This document shows, piece by piece, positions 55,103 to 64,000 of a stretch of DNA of 64,000 bases (positions within the stretch are counted from its first letter, which is position 1; every line of letters starts with the position of its first letter). The DNA is from Rhizobium sp. RU33A (GTDB lineage: Bacteria; Pseudomonadota; Alphaproteobacteria; Rhizobiales; Rhizobiaceae), in the NCBI RefSeq assembly GCF_900156055.1, contig NZ_FTMQ01000003.1:248001-312000 (forward strand), given 5' to 3'. The notes under the pieces are model-generated. The model was not told where the DNA came from. It saw only the letters and a program-made list of their open reading frames with translations, and did no database searches. The position numbers and the translations under genes are program-made.

Positions 55103-55126
55103 GTTTATGCTTTTGTTTGCATAAAC
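55103..55126. promoter_or_regulatory. Palindrome in the acpP upstream region
   Basis: GTTTATGC-TTTTGTTT-GCATAAAC, perfect 8-base arms and 8-base spacer, in the 275-base gap between fabG and acpP. No T run follows, so a protein-binding site or 5' leader hairpin is more likely than a terminator. The cognate factor is unknown. Confidence 0.5.
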
Positions 55127-55242
55127 CGCTCTGGGTCAGGGCCGAACAGGTTTGCTGGTGGGACGAAAGCGTCACTGGCTGAATGCAGGGTAGGGACGCC
55201 ATTAAGGCTCCCTCTGAATTTTAGAAGGTCGAGGATACCGAC

Positions 55243-55479
55243 ATGAGCGATATCGCAGAACGCGTGAAGAAAATTGTAGTTGATCATCTCGGCGTTGACG
55301 CTGAAAAGGTCGTCGAAGGCGCGAGCTTCATCGACGATCTGGGCGCTGACTCGCTCGACACCGTCGAACTCGTCATGGCCTTCGAAGAAGAATTCGGCGT
55401 CGAGATCCCGGACGATGCAGCTGACTCGATCCTGACGGTCGGCGACGCCGTCAAGTTCATCGAGAAGGCCCAGGCCTGA
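55243..55479 (+). CDS. acpP: Acyl carrier protein
   Basis: 78 residues, acidic. The phosphopantetheine serine is S37 in [10 protein letters not shown]. Carries the growing acyl chain between the Fab enzymes. It has its own upstream region of 275 bases and a hairpin downstream, as expected for a very highly expressed gene. A ribosome-binding site (AGAAGG) precedes the ATG. Confidence 0.97.
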   Translation: MSDIAERVKKIVVDHLGVDAEKVVEGASFIDDLGADSLDTVELVMAFEEEFGVEIPDDAADSILTVGDAVKFIEKAQA

Positions 55480-55527
55480 TCGATCACACTGCTGCGGAAG
55501 GCGGGCGCGAGCCCGTCCTATCCGCTT

Positions 55528-55557
55528 GGGCCCGCGATGAGCGGGCCTTGTTGTATC
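55528..55557 (+). terminator. Hairpin between acpP and fabF
   Basis: GGCCCGC-GATGA-GCGGGCC followed by TTGTTGTAT. A partial terminator here would set high acpP and lower fabF levels. A smaller stem (GGGC-GCGA-GCCC) lies just before it. Confidence 0.55.
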
Positions 55558-55611
55558 TGGACCTTTGTTTACAGTGACTTCGGTCAACCAATTTAGGGTG
55601 GGCTTCGCACG

Positions 55612-56868
55612 ATGAGACGTGTCGTCATCACCGGTACCGGCATGGTATCGCCTCTGGGATGTGGAACGGAACTGACCTGGCAGCGGCTACTGGCCGGCCA
55701 GAGCGGTGCCCGCCTGGTCACGGAATTTGAGGTTGAGGATCTGCCGGCCAAGATCGCCTGCCGCATCCCGACCGAAGGCGAGGGCGCCTGGAACCCCGAC
55801 GACTGGATGGAGCCCAAGGACCAGCGCAAGGTTGACGCCTTCATCATCTATGCCCTTGCTGCAGCCGATATGGCGTTGAAGGATGCCGGCTGGGCACCAA
55901 AGAACTACGAAGAAGAGTGTGCCACGGGCGTCCTGATCGGCTCCGGCATCGGCGGCCTCGAAGGCATTGTCGAAGCCGGCCACATCCTGCGCGACAAGGG
56001 CCCGCGTCGCCTCTCGCCCTTCTTCATTCCGGGCCGCCTGATCAACCTCGCCTCCGGCCAGGTTTCGATCCGCCACAAGCTGCGTGGCCCGAACCATTCC
56101 GTCGTGACAGCCTGCTCGACCGGTGCCCATGCGATCGGTGATGCTGCCCGTCTGGTCGCGCTCGGCGATGCCGACGTCATGGTCGCCGGCGGTACCGAAT
56201 CGCCGATCAGCCGCATCTCGCTCGCCGGCTTTGCCGCCTGCAAGGCGCTGTCGACCGCCCGCAACGACAACCCGACCGCCGCCTCGCGTCCATATGACAA
56301 GGATCGTGATGGCTTCGTCATGGGCGAAGGCGCTGGCATCGTCGTTCTGGAAGAGCTGGAACACGCCAAGGCCCGCGGCGCCAAGATCTATGCCGAAGTT
56401 GTCGGCTACGGTCTCTCGGGCGACGCCTTCCACATCACGGCTCCCTCCGAAGATGGTGACGGTGCGTTCCGCTGCATGACCATGGCGCTGAAACGTGCCG
56501 GTCTGACGCCGTCCGATATCGACTACATCAACGCCCACGGCACCTCGACCATGGCCGATACGATCGAGCTGGGTGCCGTCGAGCGCCTGCTCGGCGATCA
56601 CGCCGAAAATGTCTCGATGTCGTCGACCAAGTCGGCCATCGGTCACCTGCTTGGTGCGGCCGGTGCGGTGGAAGCAATCTTCTCGGCGCTGGCGATCCGC
56701 GACAACATCGCGCCGCCGACGCTCAACCTCGACACTCCCGATGTCGAGACCAAGATCGACCTCGTCCCGCACAAGGCGAGACCGCGCGAGATCAACGTCG
56801 CCTTGTCGAATTCCTTCGGCTTTGGCGGAACCAATGCCTCGCTGGTGCTGAAGCGCTACGAGGCCTGA
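55612..56868 (+). CDS. fabF: Beta-ketoacyl-ACP synthase II
   Basis: 418 residues. Condensing enzyme with the Cys-His-His triad: TACSTGAHAIG, NAHGTSTMADT and KSAIGHLLGAAG. It elongates acyl-ACP with malonyl-ACP. The length and position after acpP fit FabF rather than FabB. Start MRRVVITGTG. Confidence 0.96.
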   Translation: MRRVVITGTGMVSPLGCGTELTWQRLLAGQSGARLVTEFEVEDLPAKIACRIPTEGEGAWNPDDWMEPKDQRKVDAFIIYALAAADMALKDAGWAPKNYEEECATGVLIGSGIGGLEGIVEAGHILRDKGPRRLSPFFIPGRLINLASGQVSIRHKLRGPNHSVVTACSTGAHAIGDAARLVALGDADVMVAGGTESPISRISLAGFAACKALSTARNDNPTAASRPYDKDRDGFVMGEGAGIVVLEELEHAKARGAKIYAEVVGYGLSGDAFHITAPSEDGDGAFRCMTMALKRAGLTPSDIDYINAHGTSTMADTIELGAVERLLGDHAENVSMSSTKSAIGHLLGAAGAVEAIFSALAIRDNIAPPTLNLDTPDVETKIDLVPHKARPREINVALSNSFGFGGTNASLVLKRYEA

Positions 56869-57063
56869 TCGCACCCGGGCGGCCGGTCGCTGATCTGCCG
56901 CCCGCGATTGCACTGGATGAAGACCGGGCGCTCTTGCCCGCCACCACTTTTAGCGGGTAGAAATCATGCCAACGCCCGGCGCATCTGTGCCGGACGATGA
57001 CCCGGATTTTTGCCGCATTGCTGGATAAAACAGCCGCGAGTGCGAAACAAAGAAGGATTGCCG

Positions 57064-58281
57064 GTGACCGACAACAGCCAGAACGGCGGTAGCCAGAACA
57101 ACGGTGTCTCCTTCGGCCGCGATGCCGAGACCCAGCCGGGCAAGGGACCCTTCATTCCGAAGTCGCCGAACGAGGCCCTGCGCCCCGAGCGCGTGCCGCA
57201 GCCGCCGCGCCGCTCGCGCAAGGCGCGCAGCCAGCTGGTGATCTTCCTGAACTTCCTGATGACCATGGTGGTCTTCGTCAGCGTCGTGGCCGTTGCCGGC
57301 TTCTTCTATGTCATGGACAGCTACCAAAAGCCCGGTCCGCTCGTCGCCAACACCAATTTCGTTGTGCGCAGCGGTGCTGGCCTCGCCGAGATAGCCAACA
57401 ACCTGGAACGCAACGGCATCGTCTCTGACGCCCGGATCTATCGGTATGTGACGACGACCTATCTCACGGACGGCCAGACGCTGAAGGCCGGCGAATATGA
57501 GATTAAGGCCGGCTCTTCGATGAAGGAGATCACGGCGCTGCTCGAATCCGGCAAGTCCATCCTGTATTCGGTGTCCTTCCCGGAAGGCCTGACCGTCAAA
57601 CAGATGTTCCTGCGGCTTGCCGCCGATCCGGTGCTTGAAGGTGACCTGCCTGCGGAGCTTCCGCCGGAAGGCAGCCTGCGTCCGGATACCTACAAGTTCA
57701 CACGCGGCACCAACCGTGCCGAGATCGTTGCTCAGATGCGCGCCGCCCAGGAGCGCCTGATCGATCAGATCTGGGAAAAGCGCGATCCGGATCTGCCGGT
57801 CACCACGAAGGAAGAATTCGTCACGCTGGCTTCGATCGTCGAAAAGGAAACTGGCAAGGACGACGAGCGTGCCCATGTCGCCTCGGTCTTCATCAACCGG
57901 TTGAACAAGCGCATGCGCCTGCAATCGGACCCGACGATCATCTATGGCCTTTTTGGCGGTGACGGCAAACCCGCAGATCGCCCGATCTATCAGTCTGATA
58001 TCCGCAAGGAAACGCCCTACAACACCTATGTGATCAGGGGGCTGCCGCCGGGCCCGATCGCCAATCCGGGCCGTGCTGCCCTCGAGGCGGTCGCCCATCC
58101 GTGGAAGACGGAAGATCTCTATTTCGTCGCCGACGGAACCGGTGGTCACGCCTTTGCCAAGACGCTCGACGAGCACAATGCGAATGTCCGTCGCTGGCGC
58201 AAGATCGAGGCCGAGCGGGCTCAAACGCCGCCAGCGACCCTCGATGTCGATCCGGAAGTCGATCCGTCGGCCAATAACTGA
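57064..58281 (+). CDS. mltG: Endolytic transglycosylase MltG
   Basis: 405 residues from GTG 57064 (VTDNSQNGG); AAGGA lies 6 bases before it, whereas the upstream ATG 57010 has no such box. A cytosolic polar N-terminus (1-60) rich in Asn/Gln/Pro, one membrane helix (about 62-85), and the YceG-like periplasmic domain. The catalytic glutamate is in ASIVEKETG; LQSDPTIIYGL and PPGPIANPG are typical. It cuts nascent glycan strands and so sets their length. Confidence 0.93.
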   Translation: MTDNSQNGGSQNNGVSFGRDAETQPGKGPFIPKSPNEALRPERVPQPPRRSRKARSQLVIFLNFLMTMVVFVSVVAVAGFFYVMDSYQKPGPLVANTNFVVRSGAGLAEIANNLERNGIVSDARIYRYVTTTYLTDGQTLKAGEYEIKAGSSMKEITALLESGKSILYSVSFPEGLTVKQMFLRLAADPVLEGDLPAELPPEGSLRPDTYKFTRGTNRAEIVAQMRAAQERLIDQIWEKRDPDLPVTTKEEFVTLASIVEKETGKDDERAHVASVFINRLNKRMRLQSDPTIIYGLFGGDGKPADRPIYQSDIRKETPYNTYVIRGLPPGPIANPGRAALEAVAHPWKTEDLYFVADGTGGHAFAKTLDEHNANVRRWRKIEAERAQTPPATLDVDPEVDPSANN

Positions 58282-58304
58282 GACCGACGGTAAGGGGCGG
58301 GGAC

Positions 58305-59195
58305 ATGACACTGCAATCCATGACGGGCTTCGCCCGGGTCGAGGGCTCGTCCGGCAGGTACCGCTGGGCCTGGGAACTGCGCTCGGTGAACGGCAAGGGG
58401 CTCGACCTGCGCACGCGCCTGCCGCAGGGGCACGAAGCGCTGGAGACGGATATCCGTCGCCTTGCCAGCGAGCGTCTGACGCGCGGCAATCTGCAGATCG
58501 GCCTCAGCGTGACTGTCAGTGAAAACCGCGTCGAAGCGGTGCTCAATCACGATGCGTTGGCGGCCGTTCTCGCCTTGCGCAACGAGCTCGGACCCGATGT
58601 ACTGGACCCGGCTCCGCTCAGGCTGGACACACTCCTGTCGATCCGGGGGCTTGTCGATATGCGCGAGGCAACCGATGACGCCGAGGCGATTGCCGAGCGT
58701 GACGCGGACATTCTCGCCGGCCTCGGACGCGCCATCTCCGCACTGGTCGACATGCGGACAACCGAGGGGGCGGCGCTGCGCCGCATCCTCGAAGAGCATA
58801 TCGCCAGGATCGAAGAGCTTGCCCTGCAGATCGAGGCGGATCCGTCGCGTTCGCCCGATGAGATCGCACGCCGGCTTGAAGCCCAGCTTGCCAGTCTGAT
58901 GGATACGACCAGCGGCCTCGACCGCGACCGCCTGCATCAGGAAATCGCCCTGATCGCCACCAAGGCGGATCTGCGGGAGGAAATCGATCGCCTCAAGGCC
59001 CATGTGACGGCGGCCCGCGAACTGTTGTCCGTGGGTGGTCCCGTCGGCCGCAAGCTCGATTTCCTGGCGCAGGAATTTAACCGAGAATCAAATACTATCT
59101 GTTCCAAGTCCAATGCCGTCGCAGTCACTGCCGCCGGCATTGAATTGAAGGTCGTCATCGACCAGTTCCGCGAACAGGTTCAGAATCTGGAGTAG
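58305..59195 (+). CDS. yicC: YicC family protein (putative endoribonuclease)
   Basis: 296 residues. N-terminal YicC domain (MTGFARVEGSSGRYRWAWELRSVNGKGLDLR) and C-terminal DUF1732 (GRKLDFLAQEFNRESNTICSKSN). E. coli YicC is a ribonuclease that targets the RyhB small RNA. It lies between mltG and gmk, as in many proteobacteria, with gmk starting 3 bases after its stop. Confidence 0.93.
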   Translation: MTLQSMTGFARVEGSSGRYRWAWELRSVNGKGLDLRTRLPQGHEALETDIRRLASERLTRGNLQIGLSVTVSENRVEAVLNHDALAAVLALRNELGPDVLDPAPLRLDTLLSIRGLVDMREATDDAEAIAERDADILAGLGRAISALVDMRTTEGAALRRILEEHIARIEELALQIEADPSRSPDEIARRLEAQLASLMDTTSGLDRDRLHQEIALIATKADLREEIDRLKAHVTAARELLSVGGPVGRKLDFLAQEFNRESNTICSKSNAVAVTAAGIELKVVIDQFREQVQNLE

Positions 59196-59198
59196 TCC

Positions 59199-59846
59199 AT
59201 GGCCGCTGCCGCCCCCACCTCCATCAAGATCGCAAGGCGTGGCCTGATGCTCGTCATCTCCTCGCCCTCGGGCGCCGGAAAGTCGACGATCGCCCGCACC
59301 CTGATGGATCGCGACCAGCAGATCAGCCTCTCGGTCAGCGTCACCACGCGCCAGCGCCGTCAGAGCGAGATCGAGGGCGTGCATTACCACTTCGTTTCGC
59401 AGCGCGAATTCGAACGCCTGCGCGACAGCGACTCGCTGCTCGAATGGGCGCAGGTACACGGCAACTACTACGGCACGCCGCGCGAAGCCGTGGAGACGGC
59501 CATGGGCGAGGGCCGGGACATGCTCTTCGACATCGATTGGCAGGGCGCGCAGCAGCTGCAGGAAAAGATGTCGGCCGATGTCGTCTCGATCTTCATCCTG
59601 CCGCCGACCATGGCCGAACTGCAGTCGCGCCTTCATCGCCGTGCAGAGGATACGGAGGAGGTCATCCAGACCCGCCTTAATAATTCCCGCTCAGAGATCA
59701 AGCACTGGCGCGAATATGACTATGTCATCGTCAATGACGACCTGAACTCCGCCTTCGACGCCGTCCAGTCGATCGTCAAGGCCGAGCGCCTGCGCCGCGA
59801 TCGTCGCCATGGCCTCTTCGATTTCGTCGAAGGCCTGATCGCCTGA
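59199..59846 (+). CDS. gmk: Guanylate kinase
   Basis: 215 residues. Phosphorylates GMP to GDP. P-loop [10 protein letters not shown] (about 21-30), the GMP-binding region [18 protein letters not shown] and [10 protein letters not shown]. Last gene of the fabD-gmk run, followed by a terminator. Confidence 0.96.
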   Translation: MAAAAPTSIKIARRGLMLVISSPSGAGKSTIARTLMDRDQQISLSVSVTTRQRRQSEIEGVHYHFVSQREFERLRDSDSLLEWAQVHGNYYGTPREAVETAMGEGRDMLFDIDWQGAQQLQEKMSADVVSIFILPPTMAELQSRLHRRAEDTEEVIQTRLNNSRSEIKHWREYDYVIVNDDLNSAFDAVQSIVKAERLRRDRRHGLFDFVEGLIA

Positions 59847-59869
59847 GATTGTCTCTGATCCATTGAAAA

Positions 59870-59900
59870 GGGCGGCCCGATTATCTCGGCCGCCCTTTTT
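59870..59900. terminator. Terminator between gmk and betC
   Basis: GGGCGGCC-CGA .. TCG-GCCGCCC hairpin with TTTTT (59896-59900) on the plus strand for gmk. On the minus strand CTTTTC follows, so it may also end betC. Confidence 0.8.
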
Positions 59901-59907
59901 GCTTGGA

Positions 59908-61425
59908 TCATTCACCTCTTGGGAAGCGCTGACTTTCTTCGAGAATGTTGAGGTCCATATGGTTGCGCATATAGCGCTCCGAGGCCTTCTGCAGCGGCTG
60001 GTAGTCCCAAGGGAAATAGGCGCCGTTGCGGAGCGCCGTATAGACGATGTGGCGTCGAGCCTGGCTTTCGCGGACCGCGGCATCGAAGCGTGACAAGTCC
60101 CAACGCTTTGCTGCTTCGTCGCTCAGTGCGTTGAACACGCCAGCCACCGCCAGATCGTCAGCGAGATTGGTCATCTCATAGGGATCGGCCTCCAGATCGG
60201 TCAAGATCGGTGGATCTGAGGCACAGAGCGTCAGTTTGTAACGCTCGTTTCGAAGCCCGACCATGGGGCTCACCGTGCCCTCCGCCGCATACTCCATCGG
60301 CACGATGCCACGGCTGCCGGTGCCCGTCGCAAGCGGCATCAGGTCCTCGCCATCGGTCCAGTCGGAAATCGTCGAGATGTCTATGCCCGCGAGGGCGGCC
60401 AGGGTTGGCGTGACGTCGAGTGTCGAGACCGGCGTGGTCACCAGCTTTCCCTCGATCCCCGGGACCGCCATCATCATCGGTACCCGCGCCGAGCCCTCGA
60501 AGAAGTTCATCTTGAACCAGAGGCCTCGCTCACCAAGCATGTCGCCATGGTCGGAGACGAAGAGAATGATCGTGTTCTCCGCCATCCGGGTGCGCTCGAG
60601 CACGTCAAGGATCTCGCCGATCTTGTCGTCGACATAGGAGATATTGGCGAAGTAGCCCTGACGCGCCCGCGCGACGTTGTCGTCGGTGATGTCGAAGGCG
60701 AGGTGGTCACAGGCATCCATGAGGCGCTGCGAATGCGGATCCTGTTCGTCGTAGGGGATCGCAGGCACACTTGGCTGCAGGGCCTCGCAGCCCTCGTAGA
60801 GATCCCAATACTTTCGCCGCGCGACATATGGATCGTGCGGATGGGTAAAGCTCACCGTCAGACACCACGGCCGCTCGTCGTGTCCGCGCGACAGGTCGTA
60901 GAGCCGGCGCGTGGCGTTGTAGGCCACCTCGTCGTCATACTCCATCTGGTTGGTGATCTCGGCAACGCCGGCGCCCGTGACGGAACCCAGATTATGATAC
61001 CACCAGTCGATGCGTTCGCCCGGCTTGCGATAGTCGGGCGTCCAGCCGAAATCGGCGGGATAGATATCGGTCGTCAGCCGCTCCTCGAAACCGTGCAACT
61101 GATCCGGCCCGACGAAATGCATCTTGCCGGAAAGGCTAGTCTGGTAGCCGGCCGCCCTGAGGTGATGCGCATAGGTCGGGATATCGGAGGCGAATTCCGC
61201 TGCATTGTCGTAGACGCGCGTGCGGCTCGGCAATTGCCCGGACATGAAGGAGGCCCGCGCCGGTGCGCAGAGCGGGCTTGCCGTATAGGTGTTGGCAAAG
61301 CGCACGGAGCGCTTCGCCAGGGACTTGAGATGCGGAGCATGCAGGAAGTCGGCGGGACCGTCGGGGAAGAAGGTCCCGTTGGCCTGATCCACCATCAGGA
61401 TCAGGATATTGGGGCGCGATGTCAC
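59908..61425 (-). CDS. betC: Choline-sulfatase
   Basis: 505 residues. Hydrolyses choline-O-sulfate to choline and sulfate, feeding betaine synthesis and sulfur supply. Sulfatase motif CAPAR (C53 to be formylglycine, R57) in SPLCAPARASFMSGQ; metal residues in ILMVDQAN and VSDHGDMLGERG. The length and the neighbouring choX and LysR gene match the choline-sulfate set (TIGR03417). Cytosolic; no signal peptide. It follows choX by 11 bases. Confidence 0.92.
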   Translation of the reverse strand: MTSRPNILILMVDQANGTFFPDGPADFLHAPHLKSLAKRSVRFANTYTASPLCAPARASFMSGQLPSRTRVYDNAAEFASDIPTYAHHLRAAGYQTSLSGKMHFVGPDQLHGFEERLTTDIYPADFGWTPDYRKPGERIDWWYHNLGSVTGAGVAEITNQMEYDDEVAYNATRRLYDLSRGHDERPWCLTVSFTHPHDPYVARRKYWDLYEGCEALQPSVPAIPYDEQDPHSQRLMDACDHLAFDITDDNVARARQGYFANISYVDDKIGEILDVLERTRMAENTIILFVSDHGDMLGERGLWFKMNFFEGSARVPMMMAVPGIEGKLVTTPVSTLDVTPTLAALAGIDISTISDWTDGEDLMPLATGTGSRGIVPMEYAAEGTVSPMVGLRNERYKLTLCASDPPILTDLEADPYEMTNLADDLAVAGVFNALSDEAAKRWDLSRFDAAVRESQARRHIVYTALRNGAYFPWDYQPLQKASERYMRNHMDLNILEESQRFPRGE

Positions 61426-61436
61426 TGGATTCGACC

Positions 61437-62393
61437 TCAGAGACCGAGAGCCGATTTGACCGCGGCGTCACCCGGCTGGCCGTCAAAGGTCGTCACGCCC
61501 TTCAGCCAGGCATCCATGACGGCAGGATTGGCCTTCAACCATTCCGTTGCGGCTTCCTTGGAATCTGTGCCGCCAAGGATCTCGCCCATCAGCACGTTTT
61601 CCATCGAGACGTCGAAGGTCATCTGCTTGAAGAGGGTGGCAGCGTTCGGGCAGCTGCCGGTCCAGCCAGTGCGGGCCAGCGTATAGACTTCGGCACCGCC
61701 GTAATTTGCGCCGAAATAGGCGTCGCCGCCTGAAAGATAGGTGAGGTCGAAACGTTCGTTCATCGGATGCGGCGCCCAGGCGAGGAAGACCACGCCCTTG
61801 CCTTCCTTCGTGGCGCGCTCGACCTGGGCCAGCATCGCCTGCTCGCCGGACTCGACAAGTTCCCAGCCCTTCAATCCGAACTCGCCGGCATCGATCATCT
61901 TCTGAATGTTCGCATTGGCCGGCGCGCCAGGCTCGATACCGTAGATCTTGCTTTCGAACTCGTCGGGGTTTTTGCCGAGATCAGCGAAATCCTTTATGCC
62001 CTTGTCTGCAACCGCGGTCGGGACAGCGAGGGTGAACTTTGCACCTTCCAGGTTCTTCGCCAAGACTTCGATCGCCTGGGCGCCATTCAGATCGTCGATG
62101 AAGGCCTGCTGAGCGGGCATCCAGTTGCCGAGAAACACGTCGATCTCGCCGTTTTTCATCGACTGATAGCCGATCGGCACGGAGAGCGTCTTCACGTCGG
62201 GCTCATAGCCGAGCGCTTCAAGAACGACCGTCGCGACACCATTGGTCGCCGTGATGTCGGTCCAGCCCGGATCGGACAACCGGACGACCTTGCAGCTCTC
62301 GGCGTCCGCAGCGGCCGCCGAGGTCGTGATCAACAGCATTGCCAGAGCGGCGAGCCCGCCAAGGCGTGTGCCGGACGTAAGTGTCTTGCGCAT
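61437..62393 (-). CDS. choX: Choline ABC transporter periplasmic binding protein
   Basis: 318 residues with a signal peptide (about 1-29, ending SAAAAD). Glycine-betaine/choline-type substrate-binding protein; aromatic residues of the binding box are in SDPGWTDI, LGNWMPA and FLAWAPHPM. Matches the ChoX family (TIGR03414). It captures choline, and possibly choline sulfate, in the periplasm. No choW or choV permease genes lie next to it: the next gene is betC and then gmk, so the transporter partner is elsewhere or the protein has another use. Confidence 0.9.
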   Translation of the reverse strand: MRKTLTSGTRLGGLAALAMLLITTSAAAADAESCKVVRLSDPGWTDITATNGVATVVLEALGYEPDVKTLSVPIGYQSMKNGEIDVFLGNWMPAQQAFIDDLNGAQAIEVLAKNLEGAKFTLAVPTAVADKGIKDFADLGKNPDEFESKIYGIEPGAPANANIQKMIDAGEFGLKGWELVESGEQAMLAQVERATKEGKGVVFLAWAPHPMNERFDLTYLSGGDAYFGANYGGAEVYTLARTGWTGSCPNAATLFKQMTFDVSMENVLMGEILGGTDSKEAATEWLKANPAVMDAWLKGVTTFDGQPGDAAVKSALGL

Positions 62394-62462
62394 GATGGTT
62401 CCCTCTTGTTGTGATATTGGTTACCCTTATTCAAGAGCCGCACCATTCAGCTGTGAAGCGGG

Positions 62463-62492
62463 AGAATTTTGATGTTTCACATAGAAAATTCT
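62463..62492. promoter_or_regulatory. Candidate LysR binding palindrome, choX/LysR intergenic
   Basis: AGAATTTT (62463-62470) and AAAATTCT (62485-62492), perfect 8-base arms with a 14-base spacer, in the 100-base divergent region and abutting the LysR start. An ATGT-TTC-ACAT palindrome lies in the spacer. LysR-type factors usually bind such sites to regulate themselves and the divergent operon. Confidence 0.6.
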
Positions 62493-62493
62493 T

Positions 62494-63396
62494 ATGTCTG
62501 AAGCGCTGATCGATCTCGCCTGGATGCGACTGCTGGTCGAGATCGACCGGAAAGGCTCCCTGTCGGGGGCAGCCGGAGCGCTCGGCCTGACGCAGCCGGC
62601 CGTGAGCTATCAGATCCGCCTTCTGGAGCAGCGATTTGGTCAGCCCTTGCTGCATCGCCTGCACAGGGGCGTGAGGTACACCGATGAAGGACGGCGGCTG
62701 CTCGCGATTGCGGAACGCACGGTGTCGGAGGTGGATGCCCTGCAACGCAGCGTGCGTGCAGCCCGCAGAAGACCCACCGTGCGACTTGCCACGGATTACG
62801 CCTTCTCCAGCCTTTGGCTCATTCCGCGCATGCATGCCTTTCGCCAGCGCCATCCGGAAATCGATTTGCAAATCGTCGCAACCCAGCGCCTCGGGCACCA
62901 TTGGCGCGAGGATGCTGATCTCGCCGTCGCCTTCGGGGCGGGCAGCGAGTTCGGGGCCGATGCCCGATTGCTGATGCCCGAACGGGTCGTGCCCGTCTGC
63001 ACGCCCACACTGGCGCGCAGCCTCACGGAAGGTCCCGGCCTGCCGATCCGGCAACGTCCCTTGATCCATCTCGAAGCCGAGCAAGTCTCTCCCTGGCTCG
63101 ATTGGCCTGCCTACCTGTCGCGTTTGCAACTGGGCGAAAGTCTGCAAGACAGTCCGGGCGATCTCCGCTTCAACACCTATGCCCTCGTGGTTCAAGCTGC
63201 CATGGCCGGGCAGGGTGTCGCGCTCGGCTGGCTGGGGATCGTGGATCATCTGCTCGACGCGAACCTGCTGGTTATGGCGGGTGACATGGTGTCTGTTGAA
63301 GGGCGTGGCTATTGGCTCGTGCCGGGCAGCGGCGGTGAAGCCGTCACATTGCTCGCCGCTTGGTTGGCCGACGAGGCAGCCGATTCAGTTGCCTGA
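62494..63396 (+). CDS. LysR-type regulator of choline-sulfate use
   Basis: 300 residues. N-terminal helix-turn-helix (DRKGSLSGAAGALGLTQPAVSYQIRLLEQRF, about 16-45) and a LysR effector domain. Divergent from choX-betC, matching the family named choline-sulfate utilisation transcription factor (TIGR03418). It presumably activates choX-betC in response to choline or its sulfate. Ribosome-binding site not obvious at ATG 62494. Confidence 0.87.
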   Translation: MSEALIDLAWMRLLVEIDRKGSLSGAAGALGLTQPAVSYQIRLLEQRFGQPLLHRLHRGVRYTDEGRRLLAIAERTVSEVDALQRSVRAARRRPTVRLATDYAFSSLWLIPRMHAFRQRHPEIDLQIVATQRLGHHWREDADLAVAFGAGSEFGADARLLMPERVVPVCTPTLARSLTEGPGLPIRQRPLIHLEAEQVSPWLDWPAYLSRLQLGESLQDSPGDLRFNTYALVVQAAMAGQGVALGWLGIVDHLLDANLLVMAGDMVSVEGRGYWLVPGSGGEAVTLLAAWLADEAADSVA

Positions 63397-63584
63397 CGGA
63401 CCCCGAACCGACGGGCCAAAGAAGTCGCGTCATCGAGGTATGACTGACAGGATGTTCAGAGACTTGGCGCCCCGCAGTGGCGCTTGCCATACCGCTCGTG
63501 GCTCTGGCCGGCATGACCTATGTCGAAATCAACACGGCGTTCACTGCGTACCAGCACGCTCGCCGACGCCGTACAACCTGCTCC

Positions 63585-64000
63585 TCAGAGCAGATTGGCG
63601 ATCCGGCAAAATTCCTCGACGCTGAGCGTTTCCGCCCGGCGTTGAGGATCGATCTCGGCGCGGGCGAGCAATGCTTCGCCGCCGATCGGCTTGAGGCTTT
63701 GCCGGAGCATCTTGCGACGCTGGCCGAAAGCAGCCTGTGTCGCCTTTTCCAGCTTGTCCGGATCACAGGGCAGGGGCTTTTCGATCGGGACCAGATGGAC
63801 CACGGTCGAGGTCACCTTGGGCGGCGGCGTGAAGGCTTGCGGCGGGATGTCGAAGGCCATGTGCGCCTCCGTCCGCCAGCCACAGAGCACGCCGAGCCTG
63901 CCATAATGGTTGTCGTCCTCACGTGCTACGATCCGCTGCCCGACTTCCTTCTGGAACATCAGCGTCAGGGACTGCCAGAAGGGCGGCCATTGGCCTGGCA
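63585..64000 (-). CDS. rsmA: 16S rRNA dimethyladenosine transferase, 3' part (runs off the window)
   Basis: The C-terminal 138 residues or so of RsmA/KsgA; the gene continues beyond base 64000, so its start is not visible. Recognisable from [31 protein letters not shown]-like [14 protein letters not shown] and [13 protein letters not shown]. It dimethylates two adenosines near the 3' end of 16S rRNA and matures the 30S subunit. The 188-base gap to the LysR gene shows no supported gene. Confidence 0.93.
   Translation of the reverse strand, partial: PGQWPPFWQSLTLMFQKEVGQRIVAREDDNHYGRLGVLCGWRTEAHMAFDIPPQAFTPPPKVTSTVVHLVPIEKPLPCDPDKLEKATQAAFGQRRKMLRQSLKPIGGEALLARAEIDPQRRAETLSVEEFCRIANLL

Noticed and set aside
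63440-63584. Possible frameshifted small gene between the LysR gene and rsmA (MTDRMFRDLAP in one frame, then AVALAIPLVALAGMTYVEIN in another)
   Set aside because: The hydrophobic stretch is suggestive, but the frames must be joined by an unsupported shift, there is no good ribosome-binding site, and no family is recognised.

Overview
The window is a chromosomal stretch of an alphaproteobacterium of the Rhizobiales, most likely Rhizobiaceae (Rhizobium, Agrobacterium, Ensifer or a close relative). The reasons are high GC content, housekeeping products that read as rhizobial, the gene order rpsF-rpsR-DUF2232-rplI-dnaB-alr-radA-cvpA-purF, a nadABC operon with a NadQ-type regulator nearby, PssA and Psd lipid enzymes, and several intergenic palindromic repeats of the kind scattered through rhizobial genomes. 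I see no tRNA, rRNA, CRISPR array, insertion sequence, integrase or prophage gene. This is core chromosome with small accessory inserts. The genus is an inference.

Left part (1-18.4 kb): a GIY-YIG protein, a MOSC protein, an HD hydrolase and a large DUF2339 membrane protein lead into nadA-nadB-nadC, the de novo route from aspartate to nicotinate mononucleotide. A perfect 9-bp-arm palindrome overlaps the nadA promoter. About 1.6 kb downstream of nadC lies a NadQ-type regulator, the last gene of the compact operon ygfZ - HD hydrolase - tyrosine phosphatase - nadQ. Next come secreted hypothetical proteins, a Nudix hydrolase, a SRAP (YedK/HMCES-like) protein ending in a probable sliding-clamp-binding motif, a 45-residue small protein, and psd-pssA, which together make phosphatidylethanolamine.

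Middle part (18.6-36.9 kb): a PAS-GGDEF cyclase, an Atm1-type ABC exporter, a 700-residue LysM protein with a mirrored domain layout, a LOG protein, rarD, cimA (isoleucine precursor), pip, two tandem GFA proteins, a 39-residue membrane peptide overlapping vapC, and vapBC with its operator. Then follows cysS, whose 3' third looks compositionally foreign and which is followed by a free-standing second copy of the CysS C-terminal tail. A membrane-bound GGDEF cyclase, an EamA transporter, an SDR, a RIME-like element and purF close this part.

Right part (37-64 kb): the backbone cvpA, radA, alr, dnaB, rplI, DUF2232, rpsR and rpsF is interrupted three times by small accessory modules: parDE between radA and alr, araC-azlCD between alr and dnaB, and marR-emrB-emrA between dnaB and rplI. 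Beyond lie a Ca2+/Na+ antiporter and an aldo/keto reductase. The fatty-acid and cell-wall run fabD-fabG-acpP-fabF-mltG-yicC-gmk follows, then a choline-sulfate module (betC, choX and a divergent LysR regulator), and finally the 3' part of rsmA at the window edge.

Nothing here is a clearly undescribed multi-gene system. The best leads are the chimeric cysS with its orphan tail gene, the clamp-motif SRAP protein, the A-B-B'-A' LysM protein, and the nadQ operon that links NAD control to two uncharacterised phosphohydrolases.
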